From Arthrobacter pityocampae (GTDB lineage Bacteria; Actinomycetota; Actinomycetes; Actinomycetales; Micrococcaceae), in the NCBI RefSeq assembly GCF_002927275.1, contig NZ_PRKW01000002.1, positions 372,001 through 436,000 of the forward strand: a stretch of DNA of 64,000 bases, in the 5' to 3' direction. Made by a program: the position numbers and the translations under genes. The first letter of the stretch is position 1; each line of letters opens with the position of its first letter. Under the pieces are notes generated by a model. That model was not told the DNA's origin. It did not search any database and was given only the letters and a program-made list of their open reading frames with translations. Below, piece by piece: positions 34,630 to 44,316 of the stretch.

Positions 34630-36603
34630 TCAGCTCCGCGGGAACTGGTCCGTCGCGGGAGCGTGGTCGTCGGCGAGTGGACGCGCCACGGGCACCTTCG
34701 TGCCGAGGACCTGCGCGACGACGTCGTGCGTGATCTGCTGCGCCGTCAGTCCCACCCGCTCGAGGACCTGCCCGCGCGACCCGTGGTCGAGGAACTCCAC
34801 CGGCAGGCCCACCTCGTTGAGGGCGGTATCCACGCCCGCGGACCGCATCTCCTGGCGGATCCGGGACCCCACGCCGCCGGCGCGGACGCCGTCCTCGATG
34901 ACGATCACGATCCGGTGCTCCGCGGCGAGGTCGATCACCGAGCGGCGGACCGGGAGGAGCCAGCGGGGGTCGATGACCGTGGAGCTGATGCCCTGCGCGC
35001 CGAGCCTGCCCGACACGTCCAGCGCCAGCTCGCTCATCACACCCACGCTGACGATCAGGACGTCGTTCATGCGCGAGCCGGACGGCCGGCGCGCGAGGAC
35101 GTCGACGCCGTCCTCGAGGCGCTCGACGGCGTCCACCTCGGCACCCACGGAGCCCTTGGAGTACCGCACCACGGTGGGAGCGTCGGAGATCGAGACGGCC
35201 TCGCGCAGTTCCTCGCGCAGCCGGGACGCGTCCCGCGGTGCGGCCAGGTGCAGGCCGGGGATGGCCTGCAGCAGCGCCAAGTCCCACATGCCGTGGTGGC
35301 TCGCGCCGTCGGGGCCGGTCACGCCGGAGCGGTCGAGGACCACCGTCACCCCGGCCTTGTGCAGGGCGACGTCCATGAGGAGCTGGTCGAACGCGCGGTT
35401 GAGGAAGGTGGCGTAGAGGGCGATGACCGGGTGCAGCCCACCGTACGCCATGCCCGCCGCGCTGGTGACGGCATGCTGCTCCGCGATGCCGACGTCGAAC
35501 ACGCGGTCCGGGTGCCGGGCCGCGAAGCGGTGCAGTCCCACGGGGATCAGCATGGCCCCGGTGATGCCCACGATGTCGGGGCGCTCGTCGGCGATGTCGG
35601 CGATCTCGTTCGCGAACACGGAGGTCCAGGACTGCGACCCGGCGCCGTCCACGGGTTCGCCGGTCTCGGGGTCGATGATGCCGACGGCGTGGAACTGGTC
35701 CGCCTCGTGGGCCCGGGCGGGCGCGTAGCCGTGGCCCTTCTCCGTGATCGCATGCACGATCACCGGCCCCTCGTACTTCTTGGCCAGCTGCAGGGCCTGC
35801 TCGACGGCGGACTGGTCGTGCCCGTCCACCGGGCCCACGTACTTCATCCCGAGGTCCTCGAAGAGGCCCTGGGGCGCCCACCAGTCCTTGACGCCCTTCT
35901 TCAGGGCGTTGAGGCTCTTGTAGCTGAACTCGCCGATCGGGCCGCCGTTCTGCATGCGGTTCTTCACCCGGTCCAGCGTGCGCTCGTAGACGCGGTGCGT
36001 CCGGACCGTATCGAGGGTGGGGCGGAGGGACGCCAGGTAGTCGGCGACACCGCCGATGGTCGGGGCATAGGAGCGCCCGTTGTCGTTGACCACGATCACC
36101 ACGCGGCGCCGCTTGTCCGCCGCGATGTTGTTGATCGCCTCCCACGCCATGCCGCCGGTCAGGGCTCCGTCGCCCACGAGGACCACGGTGTAGCGGTCGC
36201 CCTCGCCGCTGAGGACGCGGGCCCGCGAGATGCCGTCCGCCCAGGAGAGCGACGAGGAGGCGTGCGAGCTCTCCACGATGTCGTGCACCGATTCCGCCCG
36301 GGACGGGTACCCGGACAGCCCGCCCTCCTGCCGGAGCGTGCCGAAGTCCTGGCGCCCGGTCACGAGCTTGTGCACGTAGGACTGGTGCCCGGTGTCGAAG
36401 ACGATGCTGTCGCGCGGCGAATCGAAGATGCGGTGGATGCCGAGGGTGAGTTCCACGACCCCGAGGTTGGGGCCGAGGTGACCGCCGGTGCGCGAGACGT
36501 TGCTCACCAGGAAGGTGCGGATCTCCTGCGCGAGGGTCGTCAGTTGCGCTTCGCTGAGCTTGCTCAGGTCCTGTGGGCCGTGGATCGTCTCCAAGAGTCC
36601 CAT
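34630..36603 (-). CDS. dxs: 1-deoxy-D-xylulose-5-phosphate synthase
   Basis: A 657-residue thiamin-diphosphate enzyme starting the MEP isoprenoid pathway. Motifs: [12 protein letters not shown] with the catalytic His region ([11 protein letters not shown]), TPP site [18 protein letters not shown], and [15 protein letters not shown] for the pyrimidine domain. Normal length. The frame upstream of 36603 is only read-through. It lies between rne and the TrmA-like gene, both on the same strand. In M. tuberculosis dxs1 (Rv2682c) is also near these genes. Confidence 0.96.
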   Translation of the reverse strand: MGLLETIHGPQDLSKLSEAQLTTLAQEIRTFLVSNVSRTGGHLGPNLGVVELTLGIHRIFDSPRDSIVFDTGHQSYVHKLVTGRQDFGTLRQEGGLSGYPSRAESVHDIVESSHASSSLSWADGISRARVLSGEGDRYTVVLVGDGALTGGMAWEAINNIAADKRRRVVIVVNDNGRSYAPTIGGVADYLASLRPTLDTVRTHRVYERTLDRVKNRMQNGGPIGEFSYKSLNALKKGVKDWWAPQGLFEDLGMKYVGPVDGHDQSAVEQALQLAKKYEGPVIVHAITEKGHGYAPARAHEADQFHAVGIIDPETGEPVDGAGSQSWTSVFANEIADIADERPDIVGITGAMLIPVGLHRFAARHPDRVFDVGIAEQHAVTSAAGMAYGGLHPVIALYATFLNRAFDQLLMDVALHKAGVTVVLDRSGVTGPDGASHHGMWDLALLQAIPGLHLAAPRDASRLREELREAVSISDAPTVVRYSKGSVGAEVDAVERLEDGVDVLARRPSGSRMNDVLIVSVGVMSELALDVSGRLGAQGISSTVIDPRWLLPVRRSVIDLAAEHRIVIVIEDGVRAGGVGSRIRQEMRSAGVDTALNEVGLPVEFLDHGSRGQVLERVGLTAQQITHDVVAQVLGTKVPVARPLADDHAPATDQFPRS

Positions 36604-36729
36604 CCGCGCCTCCTTGCTTCGTTCGGCGGAGCGGCGGAGCCACCCCGAATGATCCTTAACTCTAACGTTCGGGGTCCCGGCAGGGTGCCATCCGCGGGCG
36701 TATGCGCCGCGGTGGGGCGCGCCGACGCG

Positions 36730-38145
36730 TCAGGCGGGAGGGGTCAAGCGGGCGAAGGACTCCATGTGGTGCGTGTGCGGGTACAGGTCGAAGACCCGCA
36801 GTGTGTCGAGCGACCACCCTGCGGCGAGGAAGTAGCCGAGGTCTCGGGCGAAGGACGCCGGGTCGCAGGAGACGTAGCCGACGACCCTCGGGCGGGCCTC
36901 GACGATCTGCCGGACCACCTTCCGGCCGGCGCCGGCGCGCGGAGGGTCGAGCAGGACGCCGTCAAGGGGCTCGGCCCAGCGCCCGAGCACCGCGTCCACC
37001 CGGCCCTGGACGATGCTGACGTGCTCGGAGCCGTGGAGGTTGCGTTTCGCGTCGCGGCTCGTGCCCGGGGATCCCTCGACGGACAGCACCGAGCCCTCCG
37101 GCCCGACAGCGCGGGCGAGCGGCACGGTGAACAGCCCGGCGCCGGCGTAGAGGTCGGCGAGGTGGTCTCCGGCGGCGGGCCGGAGCCCGTCGAGGACCGC
37201 CGTGACCAGGGCCTCGGGCGCGCCCCGGTGGATCTGCCAGAAGCCCGCGCCGGTGACACGGTAGTCGAGGCCGAGCACGCTCTCCTGCAGCCAGGTGCGG
37301 CCCGTCAGGCGCCGCACCTGCCCGGACTCGGGGTCGAGGACGCCCACGGAGGCTCCGACGATCGAGGACGCGACGGCTGCGACGCGGCGCGGCGAGGCCC
37401 GCGCGGCGGGCACCAGCAGCACGAGAGGCTCGCCCCCGCCGGACGGCACGGCGACGTCGACCCGCTCGATGCCGGTCAGCTCCAGCGTCCACAGCCGGAG
37501 GTCGTTGACGGCCGCGACCGCCAGGGGCATCTCGCGCACGGGGACGACGTCGTGGGAGCGGTGCAGGTGCATGGCGAGCCGGCCGGCGCGGTCGACGGCG
37601 AAGGCCGCACGGGTGCGCCAGCCGAGGCCGTCGGGTGCCTCCCCCGGCGCCGGTTCCACCGTCACCGGGCGGTCGACCGACGCCAGGCGGGAGAGCTGCT
37701 CCTCGAAGACGGCGCCCTTGAGCCGGCGCTGCTCGTCGAGGGCGATGTGCCCGAATTCGGCGCCGCCGACGGCCGCGCGCCCCCGGGCGGCGGCCTTCAG
37801 GGCATCGGCGAGGGGCCAGGGGTGGGCGACGCGGGCGGGTGAGGCCTCGAGCACCTCGACGACGTCGGCGCGCCAGAAGCTCGCGGCGTCGTCCGTCTCG
37901 GTGAACCGGACACGGACGCGCTCCCCCGGCAGGGCGTGCCGGACGAAGACGACGCGACCCTCGTGCCGGGCCACGAAGTGGCCGCCGTGGGCGGCCTTCC
38001 CGACGGTCAGTTCCGCGGTCAGGTCGACGGCGGGCCCTGCGGGCTCCGCGGATTCGGTGGGTTCTCCGGCGGGCGCGGGCGCGGACGTGTGCTCGGGCCG
38101 CTCTTCCGGCGTCGAGGGATCGGAGGCTCGGACGGCGTCGCTCAT
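36730..38145 (-). CDS. TrmA/RlmD-family rRNA or tRNA uracil-5-methyltransferase with TRAM domain
   Basis: A 471-residue SAM-dependent RNA m5U methyltransferase. After a ~45-residue Ala/Pro/Glu leader comes the TRAM domain (LTVGKAAHGGHFVARHEGRV). The SAM fold has LADLYAGAGLFTVPLA, LLDPPRAGAG and the catalytic-Cys motif GYVSCDPASFARDL. The Fe-S cysteines that RlmD-type enzymes carry after TRAM are missing: the region reads HPWPLADALKAAARG. The ATG at 38145 has AGGAAGAAG just upstream; the very long open frame beyond it is antisense-like read-through. Related to M. tuberculosis Rv2689c. The RNA target is unknown. Confidence 0.88.
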   Translation of the reverse strand: MSDAVRASDPSTPEERPEHTSAPAPAGEPTESAEPAGPAVDLTAELTVGKAAHGGHFVARHEGRVVFVRHALPGERVRVRFTETDDAASFWRADVVEVLEASPARVAHPWPLADALKAAARGRAAVGGAEFGHIALDEQRRLKGAVFEEQLSRLASVDRPVTVEPAPGEAPDGLGWRTRAAFAVDRAGRLAMHLHRSHDVVPVREMPLAVAAVNDLRLWTLELTGIERVDVAVPSGGGEPLVLLVPAARASPRRVAAVASSIVGASVGVLDPESGQVRRLTGRTWLQESVLGLDYRVTGAGFWQIHRGAPEALVTAVLDGLRPAAGDHLADLYAGAGLFTVPLARAVGPEGSVLSVEGSPGTSRDAKRNLHGSEHVSIVQGRVDAVLGRWAEPLDGVLLDPPRAGAGRKVVRQIVEARPRVVGYVSCDPASFARDLGYFLAAGWSLDTLRVFDLYPHTHHMESFARLTPPA

Positions 38146-38156
38146 GGGGCTTCTTC

Positions 38157-40133
38157 CTACTTCATGTCCTGATAGATCTGGGCCGCGTCGGAGGACGCGA
38201 GCTGCCAGGGCACGCTGGCCACCATCACCCCGGGCACGAAATGCAGCCGCGCCTTGATGCGCAGGGCGGTCTGGTTGTGGACCAGCTGCTCCCACCACTT
38301 TCCCACCACGTACTCGGGGATGTAGACCACGATCAGGTCGCGGGGTGAATCCCGGCGGATCGAACGGATGTATTCGAGGATCGGGCTGATGGTGTCCCGG
38401 TAGGGCGAGGCGAGCACCGTGATGGGCACGGGGATCTCGTACTTGTCCCAGTCGGCGAGGGTCCGGCGCGTCTGCTCGGCGTCGACGTCGACCGTGATGG
38501 CGTCCAGCCGGGAGGGCCGGGACGCACGGGCGAAGGCCAGGGCGCGCAGCACGGGCTTCCGCACGTTGGAGACGAGGATCACGGCGTGGACGCGTGAGGG
38601 CAGGGCACGCAGGCGCACGGCGTCGTCGATCGCGAGTTCCGCCGCCACGGCGTCGTAGTGCTTCTTGATGCTGCGCATGAGGACGAACAGGACCGCCATG
38701 GCGAGGACCGCGATCCACGCGCCGTACTCGAACTTGGTGACGAGGACGACGACGAGGACCGCCGCCGTGAGGCCGAAGCCGAGCGCGTTGATGGCCCGGG
38801 ACTTGTGGATGGTCCACCGGTTCTGCTTGCCGACGGTGCTGCGCAGGAGCCTGTTCCAGTGCCGGATGAGCCCCAGCTGTCCGGCCGTGAAGGAGACGAA
38901 CACCCCGACGATGTACAGCTGCACCAGGGCGGTGACGTCCGCCCGGAACACGAGGATGAGGACGACGGCGCCGAGGCCGAGCGCGAGGATGCCGTTGCTG
39001 AAGGTCAGGCGGTCTCCCCTGGTCCGCAGCTGCCGCGGCAGGTATCCGTCCGTCGCCAGGATGGAGGCCAGGACCGGGAAGGCGTTGAAGGCCGCGTGGC
39101 CCGCGAGCATGAGCATCAGCGCCGTCGCGGCGACGACGAGGTAGAAGAGGGGTGAGCCGGCGTCGAACACGGTGCGGGCGAGCTGGCTGACCACGGGCGC
39201 CTGGATGTAGTCCGCGGGGACGGGGGCGCCGTCGAGCAGCAGCTGCGCCGAGGGGTCCTGCACCACGTGGACGCGCGTGGCGTTGGCGAGGTAGATGACG
39301 CCCGCGAGCATCGCGGAGGACACCAGGCCGAGGATCAGGAGCGTCGTCGCCGCGTTCCGGGACCGCGGTTTCTCGAAGCGCGGCACGTTGGAGCCGGGGC
39401 CCTCGAGCCCGGTGAGGGCGGCAGCGCCCGCGGAGAACGCCCGGAGGATCAGGAGGCCGCCCGCGAGCCCCACCAGGCCGGCGTCGAGCGCGGGATCCGG
39501 GACGATCTCGAAGCGCGCACTCGGGGCGTCGGCCAGGGTCCCGGTGAGGGCCTGGACGGCGCCTGTGATGCACAGGGCGAGGATCCCGGCCAGGAAGCCG
39601 TAGGTGAGGACCGCCCGGGCGCGGACGCCCCGCGTGATACCGCGCAGGTTCAGCAGCACGAGCACCGCCACGCCCAGGACGGCGAGGGTCACGCGCACGT
39701 CCTCCAGCGCCGGGGCGATCGAGACGACGTACTGGGCCGCCGCCGAGACGGACACGGCGACGGTGAGCAGGTAGTCGACCATCAGGGCCGAGGCCACGGT
39801 GGCGCCCGCCCGGGGCCCCAGGTTCCGCTTCGCGATCTCGTAGTCGCCCCCGCCGGAGGGGTACGCGTGGACCGCCTGCCGGTACGAGGCGACGACGACC
39901 AGCAGGACGGCGATCACGGCGAGGCCCACCCACGGCGAGATGGCCACGGAGGCCACACCGGCGAGGGCGAGGGTCAGGAGGATCTCGTCCGGGGCGTAGG
40001 CGACCGACGACAGTGCGCTGGCCGAGAACGCGGGCAGGGCGAGGCGCTTCGGCAGGCTCCTGTTCCTCAGCCTGTCGCTGGCGAAGGGCTTGCCCACCAG
40101 CACCCGCTTGACGGCTTCGAGAAAAGTCAGCAC
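38157..40133 (-). CDS. KimA-like APC-superfamily potassium/amino-acid permease
   Basis: A ~658-residue integral membrane protein with about twelve helices and a ~180-residue cytosolic C-terminal domain (from KHYDAVAAELAIDD), the layout of the KimA/Rv2690c family. The signature near the first helix is LALPAFSASALSSVAYAPDE, typical of KimA potassium transporters. The GTG at 40133 was preferred to an ATG at 40172 because the family start (LTFLEAVKRVLVG) follows directly. It is divergent from two TrkA/RCK genes, and in some bacteria KimA is controlled by c-di-AMP. Potassium transport is well supported by family, not proven here. Confidence 0.82.
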   Translation of the reverse strand: MLTFLEAVKRVLVGKPFASDRLRNRSLPKRLALPAFSASALSSVAYAPDEILLTLALAGVASVAISPWVGLAVIAVLLVVVASYRQAVHAYPSGGGDYEIAKRNLGPRAGATVASALMVDYLLTVAVSVSAAAQYVVSIAPALEDVRVTLAVLGVAVLVLLNLRGITRGVRARAVLTYGFLAGILALCITGAVQALTGTLADAPSARFEIVPDPALDAGLVGLAGGLLILRAFSAGAAALTGLEGPGSNVPRFEKPRSRNAATTLLILGLVSSAMLAGVIYLANATRVHVVQDPSAQLLLDGAPVPADYIQAPVVSQLARTVFDAGSPLFYLVVAATALMLMLAGHAAFNAFPVLASILATDGYLPRQLRTRGDRLTFSNGILALGLGAVVLILVFRADVTALVQLYIVGVFVSFTAGQLGLIRHWNRLLRSTVGKQNRWTIHKSRAINALGFGLTAAVLVVVLVTKFEYGAWIAVLAMAVLFVLMRSIKKHYDAVAAELAIDDAVRLRALPSRVHAVILVSNVRKPVLRALAFARASRPSRLDAITVDVDAEQTRRTLADWDKYEIPVPITVLASPYRDTISPILEYIRSIRRDSPRDLIVVYIPEYVVGKWWEQLVHNQTALRIKARLHFVPGVMVASVPWQLASSDAAQIYQDMK

Positions 40134-40226
40134 GCCCCAAACACTAGCGCGTCCGGGCGTCCGGCCAGCCACTAGGCTTGGTGCTGGTACGGCTCGGAAC
40201 GGCAGGATCTACAGCAGGAATCAGGG

Positions 40227-40910
40227 GTGCCCTCGGTGGCTCATTTTGTGATCATGGGTTGTGGCAGGGTGGGCGTCAGCCTCGCCCACACACTCGACGA
40301 ATCGGGCCACTCGGTAGCGATCATCGACCAGGACGACCGCGCGTTCCGCCGTCTCCGCTCGTCCTTCGGCGGCCGCAAGGTCACGGGCGTCGGCTTCGAC
40401 CGGGAGACCCTGAAGTACGCCGAGATCCAGGACGCCTACGCCTTCGCCGCCGTGTCCAGCGGGGACAACTCGAACATCCTCGCGACCCGCGTGGCGCGTG
40501 AGACGTTCCACGTCCCGCACGTGGTGGCGCGCATCTACGACCCGGGACGCGCGGAGATCTACCAGCGTCTCGGCATCCCCACGGTCGCCGCCGTGCGGTG
40601 GAGCGCCGACCAGGTGCTCCGGCGGATCCTGCCGGAGCAGACCATCAACGGCGACTTCCGCGAGACCTCCGGGCGGCTGATCCTCGCCGAACTCGCACTG
40701 AGCGATGCGTGGCTGGGCCGGTCGCTGAGGAGCATCGAGGACGCGAGCGGCGTCCGCATCGCGTACCTCACCCGTTTCGGCGAGGGCATCCTGCCCACCC
40801 GCGACACGAGCTACCAGCAGGGCGACATCCTGCACGCCATGATGAAGACGACAGCGACGGGCGAGATCGGGCGCATCCTCGCCGCCGCGCCGACGGAGGA
40901 GAACCAATGA
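40227..40910 (+). CDS. TrkA/Ceo RCK protein, first of two
   Basis: A 227-residue cytosolic RCK (regulator of K conductance) protein. The NAD-binding Rossmann motif is VIMGCGRVGVSLA, followed by VAIIDQDDRAFRRL and DAYAFAAVSSGDNSNIL, and a C-terminal TrkA_C-like part. GTG at 40227 is used; a second GTG at 40236 is equally possible. The stop overlaps the next start. It is the homologue of M. tuberculosis CeoB (Rv2691). No TrkH/KtrB channel is near. Confidence 0.88.
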   Translation: MPSVAHFVIMGCGRVGVSLAHTLDESGHSVAIIDQDDRAFRRLRSSFGGRKVTGVGFDRETLKYAEIQDAYAFAAVSSGDNSNILATRVARETFHVPHVVARIYDPGRAEIYQRLGIPTVAAVRWSADQVLRRILPEQTINGDFRETSGRLILAELALSDAWLGRSLRSIEDASGVRIAYLTRFGEGILPTRDTSYQQGDILHAMMKTTATGEIGRILAAAPTEENQ

Positions 40911-41608
40911 GGGTCGTCATCGCCGGAGCCGGGAGTGTCGGCTCGTCGATCGCACGTGAACTGCTCGGCAACAAGCACGAGATCCTGCTCATCGACGAGA
41001 AGCCCGAGGTGATCGGGCGCAGCGGACTCAAGGGCGCCAAGTGGCTGATCGGGGACGCGTGCGAGCTCACCACCCTCAAGGATGCACGGCTCGACGAAGC
41101 CGACGTCGTGGTGTCCGCGACCGGCGACGACAAGGTGAACCTCGTGGTGTCGCTGCTCGCGAAGAGCGAATTCGGTGTGGGACGCACGGTCGGCCGGGTG
41201 AACAACCCGAAGAACGACTGGATGTTCGACGACTCCTGGGGCGTGGACGTCGCAGTCAACACGCCCCGGCTCATGACGGCCCTGGTGGAGGAGGCCGTGG
41301 AGATCGGCGACCTCGTGCGCCTGCTGACGCTGCAGACCGGGGTGTCATCGATCGTGGAGTTCACCGTTCCCCAGGACTCCCCGCTCGTCGGCGAGACGAT
41401 CGGCTCCCTCAGCCTGCCGGAGGATTGCGCCGTCGTCGCGATCCTGCGCGACGACTCCCCCATCACCCCAAGCCCGGACGACCTCGTGGAGGGTGGCGAC
41501 GAGGTGTTCTTCCTCGCGGCCATCGCCGCCGAGGACGAGCTCCGTGTGGCACTCTCGGCCCGGACCGACGACGACCGGAACGACGCCGACGACCAGCCGT
41601 ACGGTTAG
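40907..41608 (+). CDS. TrkA/Ceo RCK protein, second of two
   Basis: A 233-residue RCK protein with Rossmann motif VVIAGAGSVGSSIAREL, then ILLIDEKPEVIGRSGLKGA and DADVVVSATGDDKVNLVVSLLA-like text, and a C-terminal TrkA_C domain (VEFTVPQDSPLVGETIGSLS). It overlaps the first RCK gene by 4 bp, so the two are made in equal amounts and likely form hetero-oligomers that gate a K permease. Homologue of CeoC (Rv2692). Confidence 0.9.
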   Translation: MRVVIAGAGSVGSSIARELLGNKHEILLIDEKPEVIGRSGLKGAKWLIGDACELTTLKDARLDEADVVVSATGDDKVNLVVSLLAKSEFGVGRTVGRVNNPKNDWMFDDSWGVDVAVNTPRLMTALVEEAVEIGDLVRLLTLQTGVSSIVEFTVPQDSPLVGETIGSLSLPEDCAVVAILRDDSPITPSPDDLVEGGDEVFFLAAIAAEDELRVALSARTDDDRNDADDQPYG

Positions 41609-42372
41609 CCGGTGGCGGACGGCCCGCCGGCCGCGACCGGGCGGGGGCGGGAGATGATCCACGCGAGCCAGAGGCCGAGCGCGTACAGCGGCAGGCCCAT
41701 GGCCACCCGCATGGAGCCCAGCGCCGCGACATTCCCGGCCAGGTAGAGCGGCACCTGGACGGCCAGGCGCAGCGCCAGCACCGCCACGATGATCCAGGTG
41801 GCGGTCGCATAGGCGCGGACGCGTGCCGGGTCCTTCCGCCACTCGATGCCCTCGTTGCGGATGAAGCCGAACAGCAGCCCGGCGAAGGGCCACCGGAACA
41901 CCACCGAGGCGGCCATCGCGATGATGTACCCGCCGTTGATGAAGAAGCCCGGCAGGAAGAAGTCCTCGGCGTTGCCGGTGCGCTGGGCCACGACGGCACA
42001 GAACGCCACGCCGATGAGTCCGGCGAGGGCCTGCGTCAGCGGCTTCCTCGAGACGAGCCGGAGGACGGTGAAGACGGCGGCGACCGCCAGCGCCGCGACG
42101 AGCGAGATCGTGAGGTCCCTCGTGAGGGTGAAGAGGACCGTGAAGACCAGCCCGGGCGCAATGCTCTCGGCGAGCCCCTGGACGCCCCCGACCGAGGACA
42201 GGACGTCGATCTGGCCGGACTCGGTGCGCCTGACCCCGGACTTCGCGGCGTACTGCCTGGCGAGGTCCGCCGCCGTCGGGCCGGCCTGCGGGTCGGTCGG
42301 GCGATCCCCGGCAGGGCGGGCGTCGTCCGGCAGCCGCCGGTGGGCGTCGGGGTCCTCGATCGGGTGGTTCAT
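41605..42372 (-). CDS. DUF3159 membrane protein
   Basis: A 255-residue protein with an ~80-residue hydrophilic N terminus followed by about five to six hydrophobic helices (GLVFTVLFTLTRDLTISLVA, GGYIIAMAASVVF, ATATWIIVAVLALRLAV). The DUF3159 segment VGGVQGLAESIAPG is conserved in actinobacteria. It is convergent with the RCK pair, its stop overlapping by 4 bp, and matches Rv2693c in position. Function unknown. Confidence 0.85.
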   Translation of the reverse strand: MNHPIEDPDAHRRLPDDARPAGDRPTDPQAGPTAADLARQYAAKSGVRRTESGQIDVLSSVGGVQGLAESIAPGLVFTVLFTLTRDLTISLVAALAVAAVFTVLRLVSRKPLTQALAGLIGVAFCAVVAQRTGNAEDFFLPGFFINGGYIIAMAASVVFRWPFAGLLFGFIRNEGIEWRKDPARVRAYATATWIIVAVLALRLAVQVPLYLAGNVAALGSMRVAMGLPLYALGLWLAWIISRPRPVAAGGPSATG

Positions 42373-42382
42373 GCGGGGGTCC

Positions 42383-42730
42383 TCATCCGTTCTCGTCCGG
42401 GCTGCCGATGATCTCGTAGCGGGGGTTGTACACGGTCGGCATGCCGTCCACCGTGGTGAGCATTCCCTCGAACCGCAGGGCGATTCCCGCCTCGACGCCC
42501 GGCACGCGCCGCTGGCCCATCCAGATGATCCGGACGGCCTGCCGTGCACCGTTCCAGTCGATCCGGGCAAGGACGCTGAAGGACGGCGGGGACAGCGCGG
42601 GTGCGATGGTGAGGCTGGTCACCACGCCCTGGGCTTTGATCCTCCCGCGGTGCGGCAGGGCTGTTGGCACGGGAGTGGTCCCCCGGCCGTCGGGGTCGGC
42701 GGGACCTCGCAGGGACGGCACGGCGGGCAC
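42383..42730 (-). CDS. OB-fold nucleic-acid-binding protein
   Basis: A 115-residue protein with a five-stranded OB-fold pattern (HRGRIKAQGVVTSLTIAP, FSVLARIDW, VRIIWMGQRRVPGVEAGIAL, GMPTVYNPRYEII). The first ~25 residues are a Pro/Gly/Arg leader. It corresponds to Rv2694c in the M. tuberculosis block and may bind single-stranded nucleic acid; the target is unknown. It is 10 bp upstream of the DUF3159 gene. Confidence 0.82.
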   Translation of the reverse strand: MPAVPSLRGPADPDGRGTTPVPTALPHRGRIKAQGVVTSLTIAPALSPPSFSVLARIDWNGARQAVRIIWMGQRRVPGVEAGIALRFEGMLTTVDGMPTVYNPRYEIIGSPDENG

Positions 42731-42735
42731 GGGGA

Positions 42736-43587
42736 TCAGCGGGTCTCGGTGATCTCGGGGCCGCGCTCGAGCGGGTTCAGGTCGGGCTGTGCAGGAGCGG
42801 GAGCCGGTGCGCCTGCCGCGGCTTCCTTGGGGAGCTTGAGCGGCAGCAGTTCGCGCGGCGGGAGGGGGTGGTCGCCGCGGACGACGACGACGCTGCGGAA
42901 GAGCCGCTCCATGGGCGCCGCGGCCGTCGGCTCGAGGGCTGCGGGGCCGCCGAATACGCCCCGCAGGAACCAGCGGGGGCCGTTGATGCCCACGAACCGG
43001 GCCACCCGGTACCCGGCCTGGCCGTCGGGGGTCTGAGCGGGCAGCTTGGCGAACAGCTCGGTGCCGAGCCTGCCGGGCCGCTCCTCGACCGTGCCGCCCT
43101 GGGATCCGACCGAGGCGCCGATCTGCTCCCGGATCTCGTCCCAGAGGCCTTCCGTCTTCGGCGCGGCGAAGGCCTGCAGCTGGAGGGTGGACCCGTTGAG
43201 GTCCAGGGTCACGGCGATGACCCGCTTGCTGCGCTCCTCGACCTCGAGGCGCAGCTGCAACCCCTCGGCCGCGTTGATCCGCACGGCGCCGAGGTCGATG
43301 TAGCCGTTCGCGGTGTCCTGCTCGGAGTGGTCGAACGGGCCGTGGGCGGCGCGGTCGTAATCAGCACTGGACACGAGGGCGGCGGCCGGCGCGGCGCCGG
43401 GCGCGGCGGCGCCGGCGTCCGTGGGCATACCTGCAGCAGCGGGAGCGCCGGCGGGCGCGTCGTCGGTCCCGGCCGCGGCAGTCCTCTCCTCCGTTCCGCC
43501 CGGCGCAGCCGCGGCGTCCTGGCCCTGCTGCTCCGACGCGTCGGCGGCGTCGTCCTGCTTCTTCTTCCTGAGGCGCCCAAAAGCCAT
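42736..43587 (-). CDS. DUF3710 protein
   Basis: A 283-residue cytoplasmic protein. After a basic start (MAFGRLRKKKQDD) and ~60 low-complexity Ala/Gly/Pro residues, the DUF3710 domain runs from DYDRAAHGPFDHSEQD to RWFLRGVFGGPAAL. The ATG at 43587 has AGGAAAGGAA upstream. The position matches Rv2696c. No activity is known; its steady linkage to dut and the OB-fold gene suggests a nucleic-acid or nucleotide role. Confidence 0.88.
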   Translation of the reverse strand: MAFGRLRKKKQDDAADASEQQGQDAAAAPGGTEERTAAAGTDDAPAGAPAAAGMPTDAGAAAPGAAPAAALVSSADYDRAAHGPFDHSEQDTANGYIDLGAVRINAAEGLQLRLEVEERSKRVIAVTLDLNGSTLQLQAFAAPKTEGLWDEIREQIGASVGSQGGTVEERPGRLGTELFAKLPAQTPDGQAGYRVARFVGINGPRWFLRGVFGGPAALEPTAAAPMERLFRSVVVVRGDHPLPPRELLPLKLPKEAAAGAPAPAPAQPDLNPLERGPEITETR

Positions 43588-43664
43588 GTCCGGGTTCCTT
43601 TCCTGATGGCGTGTACGAGATGGTGGAATCTTCGGTGGCCGCTGCTGCGCCACGGAGGAGGGCG

Positions 43665-44162
43665 TCAGCCGCCCGCGGGCGCTGCGACGGCGGAGGCCGG
43701 ATCGGGACTGCCGAAGCCGCCGGTCGACCCGAAGCCTCCGGTGCCGCGGGCGCTGTCGGGCAGCCGGTCGACGACGGCGAACGCGGCACGTTCGACGCGC
43801 TGGATGACCAGCTGGGCGATCCTGTCGCCCCGCGCGAGGCGGACCGGCTCGAGCCGGTCGGTGTTGAGGAGGCAGACCTTGATCTCCCCGCGGTAGCCGG
43901 CGTCGACGGTTCCCGGTGCGTTGACGATCGTCAGCCCGTGCCGGGCGGCGAGCCCGGACCTCGGATGCACGAGCCCCACGTAGCCGGACGGGAGCGCCAT
44001 CGCCACGCCCGTGGGGACGAGCGCGCGTTCGCCCGGTGCGAGGACGAGATCGACGGCGGTGCGCAGGTCCGCGCCCGCGTCGCCGTCGGTGGCGTACGCG
44101 GGGGGCTCGAGGCCGTCGTCGAGCATAAGGATCTGGACCGGGAGGTCCTGCTGTGTACCCAT
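43665..44162 (-). CDS. dut: dUTP diphosphatase
   Basis: A 165-residue trimeric dUTPase cutting dUTP to dUMP and PPi. All five motifs are visible: [45 protein letters not shown] and the C-terminal Phe-lid GTGGFGS. The lid motif is repeated once (TGGFGS), so the tail carries two copies. The ATG at 44162 is used; an extra ATG at 44177 is possible. Homologue of Rv2697c. Confidence 0.95.
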   Translation of the reverse strand: MGTQQDLPVQILMLDDGLEPPAYATDGDAGADLRTAVDLVLAPGERALVPTGVAMALPSGYVGLVHPRSGLAARHGLTIVNAPGTVDAGYRGEIKVCLLNTDRLEPVRLARGDRIAQLVIQRVERAAFAVVDRLPDSARGTGGFGSTGGFGSPDPASAVAAPAGG

Positions 44163-44316
44163 GAACTGCATCTCCAACGCGAGCTATCCGGTGACCAGCA
44201 CCCCACTTTAGCCCCTTTGCCCGTGACCCACCTGACAGCCAGGGGACGCCCCGGCGGGCGGGACGGCAAGGTGGCGCCGGGATGAGACCCGGGCCAAAGG
44301 GTGGAATGCTGGTGTC

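Noticed and set aside
36730-40140. Very long minus-strand open frame (1136 codons)
   Set aside because: Only the last 471 codons are a gene. The upper part is a read-through shadow of the permease gene in another frame, common at this GC content.
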